Below are positions 40,301-43,779 of a stretch of DNA of 64,000 nt, in pieces. A program made the translations under genes and the position numbers. The DNA comes from Incurvaria masculella (taxonomy: Eukaryota > Arthropoda > Insecta > Lepidoptera > Incurvariidae): NCBI GenBank assembly GCA_946894095.1, contig OX335643.1, forward strand, positions 11,085,036 through 11,149,035, written 5' to 3'. Position 1 is the first letter of the stretch. Every line of letters begins with the position of its first letter. The notes under the pieces were generated by a model. It did no database searches, was not told where the DNA came from, and saw only the letters and a list, made by a program, of their open reading frames with translations.

Positions 40301-40507
40301 TCTCCGGCTCCAAACTCCTCGGTGCAGAGCTTAGCCCGAGGGACAGTCAGACAATAGACAGGCGGACTCACCAGCTAGCGCCTTGATGCGCGACCGCTCG
40401 AACAGCCGCGAGGAAGAGTTGCCGCCGTCGTATTCGTACTCGTCGATGATCTCCTGGCCGTGGCCGATGGAGGGGTCCCAGCGGGACACCGAGATGTCGG
40501 TCGTCAT
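1122..40507 (-). CDS. beta-Spec: beta-spectrin, 30 coding exons, 3' end outside the window
   Basis: Beta-spectrin is the actin-binding subunit of the spectrin tetramer of the membrane skeleton. It pairs side by side with alpha-spectrin and links membrane proteins through ankyrin. I traced 30 exons on the minus strand from a start at 40505-40507; their lengths sum to 6258 nt (2086 codons) and every junction keeps frame. Rough residues: leader 1-46, CH1 about 50-157, CH2 about 170-275, spectrin repeats 1-16 from about 305 to 2010, and a partial repeat 17 (about 2016-2086) that forms the tetramer site with alpha-spectrin. Signatures include [11 protein letters not shown] and [12 protein letters not shown] (CH domains) and [20 protein letters not shown] (ankyrin-binding repeats 14-15). 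Insect beta-spectrin is near 2290 residues, so about 200 residues, including the PH domain, should lie beyond position 1. All introns are GT-AG except one GC-AG. The identification is from family knowledge; the exon model is read directly. Confidence 0.96.
1336..1366. repeat. (tgtat)n microsatellite
   Basis: Four to five copies of tgtat just inside intron 29 beside exon 30, possibly the tail of an old element. Confidence 0.7.
1440..1856 (-). mobile_element. tRNA-derived SINE, nearly full length
   Basis: On the minus strand the head (about 1856-1790) resembles a tRNA gene, with a B-box-like GGTTCAAATGC. The body holds conserved blocks (tttcatccaaa, ccctaacacctagtagggga) and the tail ends ccatccatgtcaggttccat then A-rich. 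The same blocks recur in at least eight other places in the window. Confidence 0.7.
2155..2182. repeat. (att)n microsatellite
   Basis: Simple attattatt run downstream of the LINE tail. Confidence 0.8.
2280..4085 (-). mobile_element. 5'-truncated CR1/L2-like LINE, reverse transcriptase with one stop
   Basis: The minus-strand frame carries [58 protein letters not shown] and the catalytic FFADD, then a C-terminal region to DLYLK and a poly(A)-like tail (T-rich on plus at 2280-2337). A single in-frame TAG at 3326-3328, between RLIH and LEHFGIRG, breaks the reverse transcriptase. The endonuclease end is missing, as expected for 5' truncation. It is inserted in intron 29 in the sense orientation of the host gene. 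The clade call is by motif style only. Confidence 0.85.
4186..4409 (-). CDS. beta-Spec: beta-spectrin exon 29 (repeat 16)
   Basis: Residues 1946-2021: [54 protein letters not shown]. Donor A|GTGAGT, phase 1. Confidence 0.97.
4490..4835 (-). mobile_element. SINE copy of the 1440-1856 family, diverged
   Basis: Shares catggatggctaat-type tail, gccaggaca, cacggctacactaaactgga, tagtaggggaagg and a tRNA-like head (gattgaacccataacc on plus). In intron 28, about 80 bp from exon 29. Confidence 0.65.
5070..5314 (-). CDS. beta-Spec: beta-spectrin exon 28 (repeats 15-16)
   Basis: Residues 1865-1946: [60 protein letters not shown]. Very GC-rich compared with its flanks. Donor AG|GTTAGC. Confidence 0.97.
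5404..5716. mobile_element. MITE with 17-bp terminal inverted repeats
   Basis: TCACCTAAATTGGCGTT at 5404-5420 is matched exactly in inverse at 5700-5716. Internal inverted motifs (gtaaaccgcaacgtcgacgt) suggest a foldable non-autonomous DNA element of 313 bp. It has no coding capacity. No clear target duplication was seen. It lies ~90 bp upstream of exon 28. Confidence 0.8.
5964..6143 (-). CDS. beta-Spec: beta-spectrin exon 27 (repeat 15)
   Basis: Residues 1805-1864: [40 protein letters not shown]. Part of the ankyrin-binding repeat 15. Phase 0. Confidence 0.96.
6176..6345 (-). mobile_element. SINE fragment (tail part)
   Basis: Retains tatgcaactggacatggat, a ccatcccaggacctttccatggctacat block and ttctgaaccatggaa; the tRNA-like head is missing. 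Confidence 0.55.
6392..6905 (+). mobile_element. 3' fragment of a LINE related to the 2.3-4.1 kb copy
   Basis: The plus strand encodes [20 protein letters not shown] and LGLTTLEE followed by stops. It matches the C-terminal part of the minus-strand LINE ([28 protein letters not shown]). It ends in an (aat)n run at 6872-6903, a typical tail for this group. Decayed and non-functional. Confidence 0.8.
7222..7416 (-). CDS. beta-Spec: beta-spectrin exon 26 (repeat 14)
   Basis: Residues 1740-1804: [55 protein letters not shown]. Phase 0 at both ends. Confidence 0.97.
7621..8030 (-). pseudogene. three decayed tandem copies of the end of exon 25
   Basis: Units at about 7892-8030, 7752-7891 and 7621-7751 (period ~140 bp) match the last ~45 codons of exon 25 plus its donor. 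Unit 1 reads [13 protein letters not shown], a stop, [10 protein letters not shown], with the donor changed to GCAAGT. Unit 2 reads [20 protein letters not shown] after a stop and keeps GTGAGT. Unit 3 is frameshifted. All carry stops or frameshifts in the exon frame, so they are relics in intron 25. Confidence 0.8.
8039..8261 (-). CDS. beta-Spec: beta-spectrin exon 25 (repeats 13-14, ankyrin-binding side)
   Basis: Residues 1665-1739: [53 protein letters not shown]. Repeats 14-15 bind ankyrin in known beta-spectrins. There are two in-frame acceptors: TTTTAAG at 8262-8263 (used here) and CCACAG at 8244-8245, which would omit six residues (MDHVHS). Donor ACG|GTGAGT. Confidence 0.94.
8401..8662 (-). 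CDS. beta-Spec: beta-spectrin exon 24 (repeat 13)
   Basis: Residues 1578-1665: [60 protein letters not shown], ending EEHPL. Donor AG|GTAAAC. Confidence 0.96.
8773..9935 (-). CDS. beta-Spec: beta-spectrin exon 23, large exon (repeats 9-12)
   Basis: Residues 1190-1578, 1163 nt, far larger than the other exons (115-289 nt). Reads [80 protein letters not shown]. Four consecutive repeats without an intron, which suggests ancestral intron loss. Acceptor TTCAACAG, donor G|GTAATG. Confidence 0.97.
10153..10343 (-). CDS. beta-Spec: beta-spectrin exon 22 (repeats 8-9)
   Basis: Residues 1127-1190: [40 protein letters not shown], ending AQQEHR. Donor AG|GTGCTT. Confidence 0.96.
10727..11034. mobile_element. 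piggyBac-type MITE in intron 21
   Basis: TTAA at 10727-10730 and 11031-11034 flank a 300-bp core whose ends are CCCTTTCACCGCCAAGG and the inverse of cctggcggggaaaggg. TTAA target duplication with CCCTTT-type termini is typical of piggyBac-derived elements. No transposase. It ends 35 bp from exon 21. Confidence 0.85.
11069..11193 (-). CDS. beta-Spec: beta-spectrin exon 21 (repeat 8)
   Basis: Residues 1085-1126: [20 protein letters not shown] to [10 protein letters not shown]. Donor GCT|GTGAGT, phase 0. Confidence 0.95.
11195..11640. other. intron 20, nothing recognised
   Basis: Ordinary AT-rich intron sequence without recognisable coding or repeat structure. Confidence 0.6.
11644..11758 (-). 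CDS. beta-Spec: beta-spectrin exon 20 (repeat 8)
   Basis: Residues 1047-1085: [38 protein letters not shown]. Donor G|GTCAGT. Confidence 0.96.
11760..12660. other. intron 19, AT-rich with a short tcggtttcggccgaa repeat
   Basis: No coding signal. At 12551-12615 the words gtttcggtttcggccgaa and cggtttcggccgaa recur as a small imperfect tandem or palindromic cluster. Confidence 0.6.
12667..12848 (-). CDS. beta-Spec: beta-spectrin exon 19 (repeat 7)
   Basis: Residues 986-1046: [20 protein letters not shown] to IWEQLTHM. Acceptor TTTGTACAG, donor ATG|GTAACT. Confidence 0.97.
13378..13516 (-). CDS. beta-Spec: beta-spectrin exon 18 (repeat 7)
   Basis: Residues 940-986: [40 protein letters not shown]. 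Donor G|GTAACG, phase 1. Confidence 0.96.
13650..13882. repeat. 36-bp minisatellite beside exon 17
   Basis: About six imperfect 36-bp units of the type gtaggcagttcgtgattgca + agagttcatcagacag. Because 36 is a multiple of three, the minus strand stays open with the 12-residue unit [12 protein letters not shown]. It starts within ~20 bp of the exon 17 donor, but the donor and a TGA separate it from the exon frame. Confidence 0.85.
13900..14059 (-). CDS. beta-Spec: beta-spectrin exon 17 (repeat 6)
   Basis: Residues 886-939: [40 protein letters not shown], ending GELREK. The donor AAG|GTAACC lies directly beside a 36-bp minisatellite. Confidence 0.96.
14303..14412 (+). mobile_element. RTE-like LINE 3' end with a 48-bp tandem duplication
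   Basis: attggagatgcgtatgtcca then gcagtggacgcaa and a (ctga)n tail match the 3' end at 25838-25890, which encodes [10 protein letters not shown]. The preceding cttatattttcatgtccagt segment is present twice (about 14288 and 14328). The tail abuts the exon 16 donor. Confidence 0.65.
14417..14667 (-). CDS. beta-Spec: beta-spectrin exon 16 (repeats 5-6)
   Basis: Residues 803-886: [51 protein letters not shown]. Donor AG|GTGCAA. Confidence 0.97.
14752..15000 (-). mobile_element. SINE copy, head missing
   Basis: Tail tatgtaattggacatggatg, body tgccatgcaagggccttccc, ctttataagcatggctacat, and aaccatggaacacatcgcat. It is cut by the start of a second copy. Confidence 0.65.
15008..15165 (-). mobile_element. 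second SINE copy, internally deleted
   Basis: tttttatgtaactggacatg tail at 15010 and a tRNA-like head (tgacctctggcatgaaaggc on plus) near 15130-15155, with most of the body missing. Adjacent to the previous copy in the same orientation. Confidence 0.6.
15232..15355 (-). CDS. beta-Spec: beta-spectrin exon 15 (repeat 5)
   Basis: Residues 761-802: [20 protein letters not shown] to [11 protein letters not shown]. Donor CAG|GTCAAT, phase 0. Confidence 0.96.
15721..15866 (-). CDS. beta-Spec: beta-spectrin exon 14 (repeat 5)
   Basis: Residues 713-761: [20 protein letters not shown] to [14 protein letters not shown]. Donor CG|GTATGT, phase 2. The longest minus-strand open frame here is a shadow in another frame. 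Confidence 0.95.
15870..16825. other. intron 13, AT-rich; possible LINE 3' tail near 16060-16315
   Basis: Mostly unrecognised. A stretch ending in cataataaagaattttcaat followed by caatcaatca resembles the polyadenylation signal and tail of a plus-strand LINE, but no coding remnant is readable. Confidence 0.4.
16830..16960 (-). CDS. beta-Spec: beta-spectrin exon 13 (repeat 4)
   Basis: Residues 669-712: [20 protein letters not shown] to [13 protein letters not shown]. Acceptor TCGGCAG, donor CAG|GTAGCA. Confidence 0.96.
17018..17500 (+). repeat. diverged copy of the 27.4-29.5 kb repeat family
   Basis: Begins gtacccggctccgctcgggt and contains cctatgtgttattctgatgt + ataaactatattattgtaaa and cattcagtagtttttacgtg, as in the two copies at 27393 and 28533, but the middle is missing. 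Confidence 0.75.
17862..17986 (-). CDS. beta-Spec: beta-spectrin exon 12 (repeat 4)
   Basis: Residues 627-669: [40 protein letters not shown]. Donor G|GTAACG, phase 1. Confidence 0.97.
18520..18675 (+). repeat. fragment of the common ~285-bp repeat
   Basis: Contains atttcagctgcctaacagct, ttcatgagataaagccctgt, gacagacggacggacggaca and the end ccctttggatacagaaccct. Half-length relative to the copies at 32.3 and 56.4 kb. Confidence 0.75.
18710..18846 (-). CDS. beta-Spec: beta-spectrin exon 11 (repeat 3; GC donor)
   Basis: Residues 582-627: [20 protein letters not shown] to [11 protein letters not shown]. The donor reads AG|GCAAGT, a GC-type splice site. The nearby GT (CAA|GTGACT) would break the frame into exon 12. 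Confidence 0.95.
18900..19490. other. intron 10, nothing recognised
   Basis: AT-rich, no coding or repeat signature seen. Confidence 0.6.
19498..19647 (-). CDS. beta-Spec: beta-spectrin exon 10 (repeat 3)
   Basis: Residues 532-581: [40 protein letters not shown], ending ERVK. Phase 0 at both ends. Confidence 0.97.
20236..20365 (-). CDS. beta-Spec: beta-spectrin exon 9 (repeat 2)
   Basis: Residues 488-531: [20 protein letters not shown] to SLQLQQNFQ. Donor CAG|GTCGGC, phase 0. Confidence 0.96.
20806..21003 (-). CDS. beta-Spec: beta-spectrin exon 8 (repeats 1-2)
   Basis: Residues 422-488: [51 protein letters not shown]. Donor AG|GTTCGT. Confidence 0.97.
21602..21814 (-). CDS. beta-Spec: beta-spectrin exon 7 (repeat 1)
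   Basis: Residues 351-422: [55 protein letters not shown]. Donor AG|GTTAGA. Confidence 0.97.
22334..22462 (-). CDS. beta-Spec: beta-spectrin exon 6 (repeat 1)
   Basis: Residues 308-351: [20 protein letters not shown] to [11 protein letters not shown]. The donor AA|GTCAGT is required to complete the Lys codon with exon 7. Confidence 0.96.
22935..23106 (-). CDS. beta-Spec: beta-spectrin exon 5 (CH2 end and linker)
   Basis: Residues 251-308: [20 protein letters not shown], then [20 protein letters not shown]. End of CH2 and the linker to repeat 1. Donor AG|GTGAGT, phase 2. Confidence 0.97.
23519..23807 (-). CDS. beta-Spec: beta-spectrin exon 4 (CH2)
   Basis: Residues 155-251: [60 protein letters not shown]. 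Most of the second CH domain. Donor G|GTGGGT, phase 1. Confidence 0.97.
23808..24085. repeat. tandem copies of the exon 4 acceptor region
   Basis: The exon 4 boundary (gatgtcttggatctgaaagt + gtagattggatcgcaac) is repeated with decay at about 23877, 23940 and 24022. Each copy has tggatcgcaacgtttcctaa or a close variant, and the last keeps aatgtcttggatctgaaagg. The spacing is ~65-80 bp. These copies carry decoy 3' splice-site sequence in intron 3. Confidence 0.7.
24385..25013. repeat. inverted-repeat element built of ACGTATAAT units
   Basis: The left half (24390-24605) repeats acaacgtataat with attcac or agtcac spacers and ends in ccatgcagaacgtataatat. The right half (24780-25010) carries the inverse words attatacgttgtgactatta and attatacgttatgcatgg. 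The two halves could fold on each other around a ~170-bp centre. No coding capacity. Confidence 0.75.
25705..25892 (+). mobile_element. RTE-like LINE 3' end
   Basis: A plus-strand frame reads [19 protein letters not shown] then, past a stop, [20 protein letters not shown], the conserved C-terminus of RTE-type reverse transcriptase polyproteins, followed by a (ctga)n tail. It lies 120 bp from exon 3. Confidence 0.75.
26013..26186 (-). CDS. beta-Spec: beta-spectrin exon 3 (CH1 end)
   Basis: Residues 97-154: [20 protein letters not shown] through [12 protein letters not shown]. Phase 0 at both ends, acceptor TTGCAG, donor CAG|GTATCC. Confidence 0.97.
26190..27390. other. intron 2 segment, nothing recognised
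   Basis: No coding signal. A short ctaggtggtagggttaatcc block near 26802 matches the SINE body in inverse, so small SINE debris is likely. Confidence 0.5.
27393..28530 (+). repeat. ~1.1-kb interspersed repeat, copy 1
   Basis: Starts actagctgcggtacccggct and ends with (catc)n then ttacaaactttcccctttat. No long open frame. The middle has a GC-rich stretch (tccccccgccgccgctcccc). Such gtacccggctccgctcgggt-headed repeats with (catc)n tails are common in moths and butterflies; the class (Helitron-like or non-autonomous) is not settled by the sequence. Confidence 0.8.
28533..29486 (+). repeat. ~1-kb interspersed repeat, copy 2, adjacent and direct
   Basis: Same family and orientation as copy 1 and separated from it by only a couple of bases. 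It is very similar but lacks ~150 bp of the middle. The (catc)n tail is longer (about 29386-29448). Confidence 0.8.
29490..31520. other. intron 2 segment, nothing recognised
   Basis: Two kilobases of AT-rich DNA with only short random open frames. Confidence 0.55.
31520..31750. repeat. ~123-bp tandem duplication just after exon 2
   Basis: cattcaaaacgcgat, atcaaagtgtgtgatc, acagtatttcaccgtcacta and gcagtgactgacaagcgacg appear twice (from ~31523 and ~31646). The second copy ends ~35 bp from the exon 2 donor. Confidence 0.85.
31784..31935 (-). CDS. beta-Spec: beta-spectrin exon 2 (CH1 start)
   Basis: Residues 46-96: [19 protein letters not shown] through [11 protein letters not shown], the first helices of the actin-binding CH1 domain. 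Acceptor CCCCACAG; the donor CTG|GTCGGT is weak but is the only one that joins in frame to exon 3. Confidence 0.95.
32322..32607 (+). repeat. common ~285-bp repeat, full copy
   Basis: Begins aaaccggccaagtgcgagtc and ends ccctttgggtacggaaccct. The near-terminal words agggttccgtacc and ggtacggaaccct are inverse to each other. A (ggac)n run lies near the right end. Confidence 0.85.
32840..33075 (-). promoter_or_regulatory. GC-rich patch upstream of exon 2, possible promoter or untranslated exon
   Basis: About 230 bp of very GC-rich sequence (ggcggcggcggcgggggcga) lies ~0.9 kb upstream of exon 2. The minus-strand open frame across it is low complexity (proline/arginine-rich) and looks non-coding. 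It could mark a third transcription start for beta-spectrin. No transcript evidence is available here. Confidence 0.3.
33080..36320. other. intron 1 segment, mostly unrecognised
   Basis: Mixed-composition DNA with several 70-120 codon open frames that do not resemble known families. SINE debris is visible at 33789-33880 (ggaattggacgtggatgccc) and 34060-34110 (actaaccctaccacctagta). A (gact)n run near 34508 resembles an RTE tail. Confidence 0.5.
36322..36560 (-). repeat. interspersed repeat matching the gypsy insertion flanks (empty site)
   Basis: Read on minus, CCCGAAATGCGTTCGCCAAG through TCCTCCAATACGTCTGCGAC matches the left flank (49150-49199) joined directly to the right flank (55707-55735) of the gypsy element. 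It is a related copy without the insertion. A third copy lies at about 43229-43345 (plus). Confidence 0.8.
37187..37465 (-). mobile_element. SINE copy next to the candidate alternative exon
   Basis: Carries cctaacacaccgcatttccg, ggtgtcatgccaggatctag, tcggctacattgagctggat and ccacctagtaaaaagggaat. It ends ~15 bp from the MADTEG exon donor. Confidence 0.6.
37481..37580 (-). CDS. candidate alternative first coding exon of beta-spectrin
   Basis: A minus-strand ATG opens 33 codons ([14 protein letters not shown]... ending DKVVTELR) plus one base, then a good donor, G|GTATGT. That is phase 1, the same as exon 1, so it would splice in frame to exon 2 (DERENVQKK). It lies between exon 1 and exon 2 and has a GC-rich upstream region. 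Vertebrate beta-II spectrin has an alternative N-terminus joined at the equivalent DEREAVQKK junction. I do not recognise the leader peptide; assignment to this gene is inference from phase and position. Confidence 0.5.
37540..37740 (-). promoter_or_regulatory. GC-rich, CpG-rich patch, possible alternative promoter/5' UTR
   Basis: A compact GC-rich block (ccgcccaccgcggcgacgtc, gctgcgcgcgcgccggtgac) in otherwise AT-rich intron 1, immediately upstream of the MADTEG exon on the minus strand. No TATA box is obvious. The promoter role is inferred only from composition and position. Confidence 0.35.
37796..37841. repeat. 46-bp near-perfect palindrome
   Basis: aaagacgtacctactaattg and caattactaggtacgtcttt form a hairpin with one mismatch over 22 bp. 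It lies ~55 bp beyond the GC-rich patch. It could be a tiny MITE or a cruciform site. Confidence 0.8.
37850..39190. other. intron 1 segment, nothing recognised
   Basis: AT-rich sequence between the exon 1 array and the alternative first exon, without coding or clear repeat structure. Confidence 0.55.
39200..39310 (-). pseudogene. decayed fragment of an exon 1 repeat unit
   Basis: gtcgataatctcctagtcg followed by ggccgatggaggg matches the middle of exon 1. The following gtcatgtggttgcctcctcg resembles the unique sequence before the outermost ATG (40501-40520). The array is thus bounded on both sides by related sequence. Confidence 0.65.
39319..39467 (-). pseudogene. disrupted sixth copy of exon 1
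   Basis: The ATG and the first ~35 codons match exon 1. A 13-bp insertion near 39349-39362 then shifts the frame and gives a TAA stop right after SSRLL. The donor is changed to GTGACT. It cannot supply the normal leader. Confidence 0.8.
39540..39675 (-). CDS. duplicate copy of beta-spectrin exon 1 (array copy 5)
   Basis: Fifth and last intact 208-bp unit, next to the disrupted copy. Confidence 0.6.
39748..39883 (-). CDS. duplicate copy of beta-spectrin exon 1 (array copy 4)
   Basis: Fourth 208-bp unit, with intact ATG, frame and donor. Confidence 0.6.
39956..40091 (-). CDS. duplicate copy of beta-spectrin exon 1 (array copy 3)
   Basis: Third 208-bp unit, with intact ATG, frame and donor. 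The unit is essentially identical to its neighbours; I saw one base change, in the spacer near 39937. Confidence 0.6.
40164..40299 (-). CDS. duplicate copy of beta-spectrin exon 1 (array copy 2)
   Basis: Exact 208-bp shift of exon 1, with the same 45 codons and the same G|GTGAGT donor. The sequence before the ATG is the array version (GAGCCGGAGAA) rather than that of the outermost copy. It may be an alternative first coding exon, a silent duplicate or an assembly artefact; the protein would be identical. Confidence 0.6.
40372..40507 (-). CDS. beta-Spec: beta-spectrin coding exon 1 (5'-most copy of the array)
   Basis: Encodes residues 1-46, [12 protein letters not shown] through [13 protein letters not shown], the conserved leader of insect beta-spectrin. 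The donor is G|GTGAGT and the phase is 1. I chose this copy because its upstream sequence differs from the other copies: a possible acceptor (GGCCATAG) lies about 40 nt before the ATG, which suggests an upstream non-coding exon outside the array. The internal copies encode the same residues. Confidence 0.85.
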
Positions 40508-40549
40508 GTCGCTGGCTCCTCGCCCCTCAGCGCCGAGCCCTATGGCCAA

Positions 40550-41066
40550 AATACAGAAACAATCAGATAGGGAAGACCAGAAAAATAAAGAAATCCTTAT
40601 CTTGAAAATCGTTTAAGTGAGGTTCGTTTGACTGACATTTTGTTGCGCGTAATCCATTAGCGTCATTACATTTTAAAATCATTGGGATCAGCCAGAATAC
40701 ACTCTGGACTTTGCCCCTTTTAGATATGGAGCAGCAAAATACATGTTGTTATTACGTGCACTGAGTGTACAATTTAATGAGGTGCTGCATATAGTTCGAC
40801 GACCTACTGTTGTACTTTCGGCGAAATACCTCGGCAGGGAGTTAATTCCACAGTTTACCGAACCTACAGATAGCCTCTAGACTAGAGGATCTGTTGGTTC
40901 TTATTTTGATTACTATACTCCTACCTGCGGGTAGCGCGTTCAGCGATGGTAGAAAACGGACGAAGGGATTGCGTTAGGTTAACAGTCAGATCTATACAGA
41001 AGAAACTCACGAGGATGAGCGGACTTCATCAAGTACTATAAAAATAAAGTTGCGTTTGGAAATTAT
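40550..41066. other. region immediately upstream of exon 1, no gene seen
   Basis: A possible acceptor at 40542-40543 implies an upstream 5' UTR exon, but I could not place it. No TATA box or initiator can be assigned with confidence. Confidence 0.4.
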
Positions 41067-41312
41067 AAACCGGCCAAGTGTGAGTCGGACTCGCACATAA
41101 AGGGTTCCGTACCATCAACTCCAAAAAAATCAAGTTTTTTTGTTTAAAGGGGGCCCTTTAATTTTTTTTTTTATTTTTACCTATTTGTTGTTATATCGGC
41201 AAAATAAATATACACTCTGAGATACAGCCCTGTGACAGACGGACGGACGGACGGACAGCGGAGGCTCAGTAATAGAATTCCGTTTTTACCCTTTGGGTAC
41301 GGAACCCTAAGA
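41067..41312 (+). repeat. common ~285-bp repeat, shortened copy
   Basis: aaaccggccaagtgtgagtc start, ccctttgggtacggaaccct end. Missing the cagctgaaattttcacag block. Confidence 0.8.
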
Positions 41313-41329
41313 ACACTGAAAATAAATGA

Positions 41330-42525
41330 ATTCATCATCTGACAGTTCATCGTTTAAAAACACCTATCGCACTGCAAATGGTTCCTGGCATGTGCTAGAT
41401 AGAAGCGGTGATGCAAATCCATAGACTATGTCGTTCTTAAGGCGGCCCATCCCGCTCATCTCCCCATACAAAAGGGGAAAGAAGATCACGCCCATATTTC
41501 TTGTCAGAGATCCATAATTTTACTCAAAATAGCTTTATTTGATCGAGCTAGATGTCTGATGACCATTGGAATTGTAAAATTGTGTTTGGTTTCTAAGTTA
41601 TAAGGTCCGAAAGTTCGAATATTTCGCGCGTTTTATACAATAACTTTGGAGGTGGATTACGCAATGATAAAGTAAGAACATCTTAAAAGGATTAGTCATC
41701 AGACATAGCTTATTTAATCAAGATTTATAATCTATTTGGTTTTTGTTAGATTTTTTACTACAGCGGTCGTGGTTTACTTTTAGCTATAAGTCGTTTTGAA
41801 ATAAAAAATTTCGTAAATCTTACCAAATCATACGCTTTGCACATTGTCTTTTTTGTGGACATGTTGCATCTTCCTCATCATGGAGCCTGTCTTATTCTTT
41901 GAAACAGAGCGCAACAGCACGGTTTTGTACCGTGCCCGCGAATGAGTTAGGCCCGCCGGGTTGGGCCACCTTAATTTTAAATACTGTACGGCATTGGGCG
42001 TAAGTCAGGCCATCTTCTAAAAAGTGCCTGAAGACACCCATGGGCTTTCGAACTGACACGTTTTTAGGAGACAACCATTATGCGCGGGTATTGTCCGTAT
42101 GTGCAGTCTTTCGAATCACTGCTAAAATTCGTTAAGCATCGCTGTTTTGCGAAATGTGGAGCAACCACTCGGTCTCTCGCCGACGACGTATCAGGTTGTC
42201 CGATAAGATTTTGTTATCTCTGAGAAAATTAGGCATGGCTCTTATCGAGCGTTTAAAGTATCAAATGCAATGAAAATCAATCGTTCACATAGTAACCATA
42301 GTAACATTGAGGTAATATCGTGTTTGCTTGAACGAAAGGACTGGATGGAGATCTTGTGCGCTCTCCAAAATGATGATTGAAAAAAAGCCAATTTTGTTAC
42401 ATACATTTTAAATAATTATTACCCTACACTCGTGGTTATGTTTATTGTGCAAACTAGTTACCACAAATGGCGTATAGGGCTGGTGAAAACATCGACATAA
42501 TTTCATAATTTGACTGACAAATCTT
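41330..42525. other. upstream DNA, nothing recognised
   Basis: No coding or clear repeat structure. The 60-codon minus frame at 41892-42074 has no recognisable features. Confidence 0.5.
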
Positions 42526-42529
42526 GCTT

Positions 42530-42620
42530 TATTTATGTAACTGTACATGGATGGCTACTAACGGTCATTATCTTAGTCACACCACTAAGGAACGAGGTGT
42601 CACGTTGAACGGGACACGGA
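42530..42620 (-). mobile_element. SINE tail fragment
   Basis: atttatgtaactgtacatgg + atggctactaac followed by a diverged body. Confidence 0.5.
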
Positions 42621-42775
42621 CAATTTCCGTCTATAAACTGGTGAAGTTTCTTTGCAGGTTATTGAGTTAATCTAATCCGCGGCTCTATCCGTATGTGACG
42701 TTAACTTAGTTGAGTTTTTGGTGAAACAGTTGAAATAATATAAAGTTCAATGTAGCAGTGCTGGTCCTGCCAGGA

Positions 42776-42962
42776 GTCCTACTACAAATGGTATCGCGTA
42801 AGCGCTTTCGAGAAGGCGATATCGCCTGTCAAACAAATTGTACGCGTTTGACAGTTGGTATCGAAAGCACTGTCGATACCATCTGTCAAACGCATACAAT
42901 ATTTTTGACGGGCAATATCGCCTCCTCGATAGTGCCTGCTCGATAGGGTTCGTAGTAGTGGC
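42776..42962. mobile_element. hairpin MITE
   Basis: The left arm (ggcgatatcgcctgtcaaac, cgcgtttgacagttggtatc) and right arm (gataccatctgtcaaacgca, gacgggcaatatcgcc) are inverse over ~55 bp. The outer ends tcctactacaaa and ttcgtagtagtg are also inverse. The whole ~190-bp unit folds on itself. Confidence 0.75.
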
Positions 42963-43228
42963 CCAGGACTCATGCCAGGACTCCTGGAATGCAAACTAAT
43001 TTCGACGCGAATGCAGTGTGTGGGGCTAAAATATCATGACGGTGAGCGTGGTATAAGCCACACATGCTCTGTTACATAAACAAATGCATCGGGACCAAAC
43101 AACGCAGCCCGAATATCGTATTACTCGTATTCTTCTGAATACGGCTATACACAAGACTCTAGTTGTGATCGGGAACTACAAACCGTTGCATATGTAAATA
43201 TTCTTACAAAACGTTCACTTAGCGCGCG

Positions 43229-43345
43229 TTGAAACCACAGAAGAGAGAAGAAAGGAGAAAGTGCGCGTTACCGTATGGGAAGCCGGCCGCGCTTCGTGTG
43301 CCACACAGTTCAGCCATCACCGCCCCGCGCCGGAATGTGCTCCCG
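43229..43345 (+). repeat. fragment of the repeat family of the gypsy insertion site
   Basis: cacacagttcagccatcacc through aatgtgctcccgaaatgcg matches 49110-49168 and the inverse of 36390-36520. It is cut off by the SINE that follows. Confidence 0.65.
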
Positions 43346-43364
43346 AAATGCGTTTATAAAGTCC

Positions 43365-43775
43365 AGCTCGTGGTAGGGGCTAGAGGACTTGCCTTTCATG
43401 CGAGAGGTCATGAGTTCAATTCCCCCGGTCATGCACCACATTCGTATTCTTTCTGATTTGGATAAGTGCATTTCGTTACGAATGCGATCTGTTCCATGTT
43501 TCGAAACAATGTAAAACTGCAGGTGACCTTTGGGGTAGGGTTAAGGGTACCACCGCATTCGTTGAAACTATGATTAAAGCGGCAATGATTTCCATCCAGT
43601 TCAGTGTAGCTGAACCAAAGATAATACTAATAATTTACTGGCTGAACCCTAATTACCTAATTAGTTAGGAAACAACACCCCAGTGTTGTTCCCTAATTAC
43701 TTCGGGTATGTGGTGTATTGGGCTAACATCGTGACGGTAGTTGAGTGTTATTAACCAACCATGTCAGGTTGCATA
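43365..43775 (+). mobile_element. SINE in plus orientation, with a clear tRNA-like head
   Basis: Head at 43365-43435: cagctcgtggtaggggctag, ttgcctttcatgcgagaggt, catgagttcaattccccc (B box GAGTTCAATTCC). The body ends near gtagctgaacc, with further family words (cgggtatgtggtgtattggg) to 43775. It appears to interrupt the repeat at 43229-43345. Confidence 0.7.
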
Positions 43776-43779
43776 CATA

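Larger units (their letters stand above)
39319..40507. repeat. 208-bp tandem repeat array containing exon 1
   Basis: Period of exactly 208 bp. Each unit holds the exon, its donor and ~72 bp of spacer (cccgagggacagtcagacaa). Five units have an intact exon and one is disrupted. The intact units are almost identical, which implies very recent expansion, gene conversion or an assembly duplication. Confidence 0.9.

Noticed and set aside
39507..40357. repeated 60-codon plus-strand frames ([16 protein letters not shown])
   Set aside because: Exact antisense of the repeated exon 1; periodicity comes from the array.
43365..43435. possible tRNA gene
   Set aside because: The B-box-like word is present, but the anticodon arm and acceptor pairing are not convincing and the sequence continues as a dispersed SINE.
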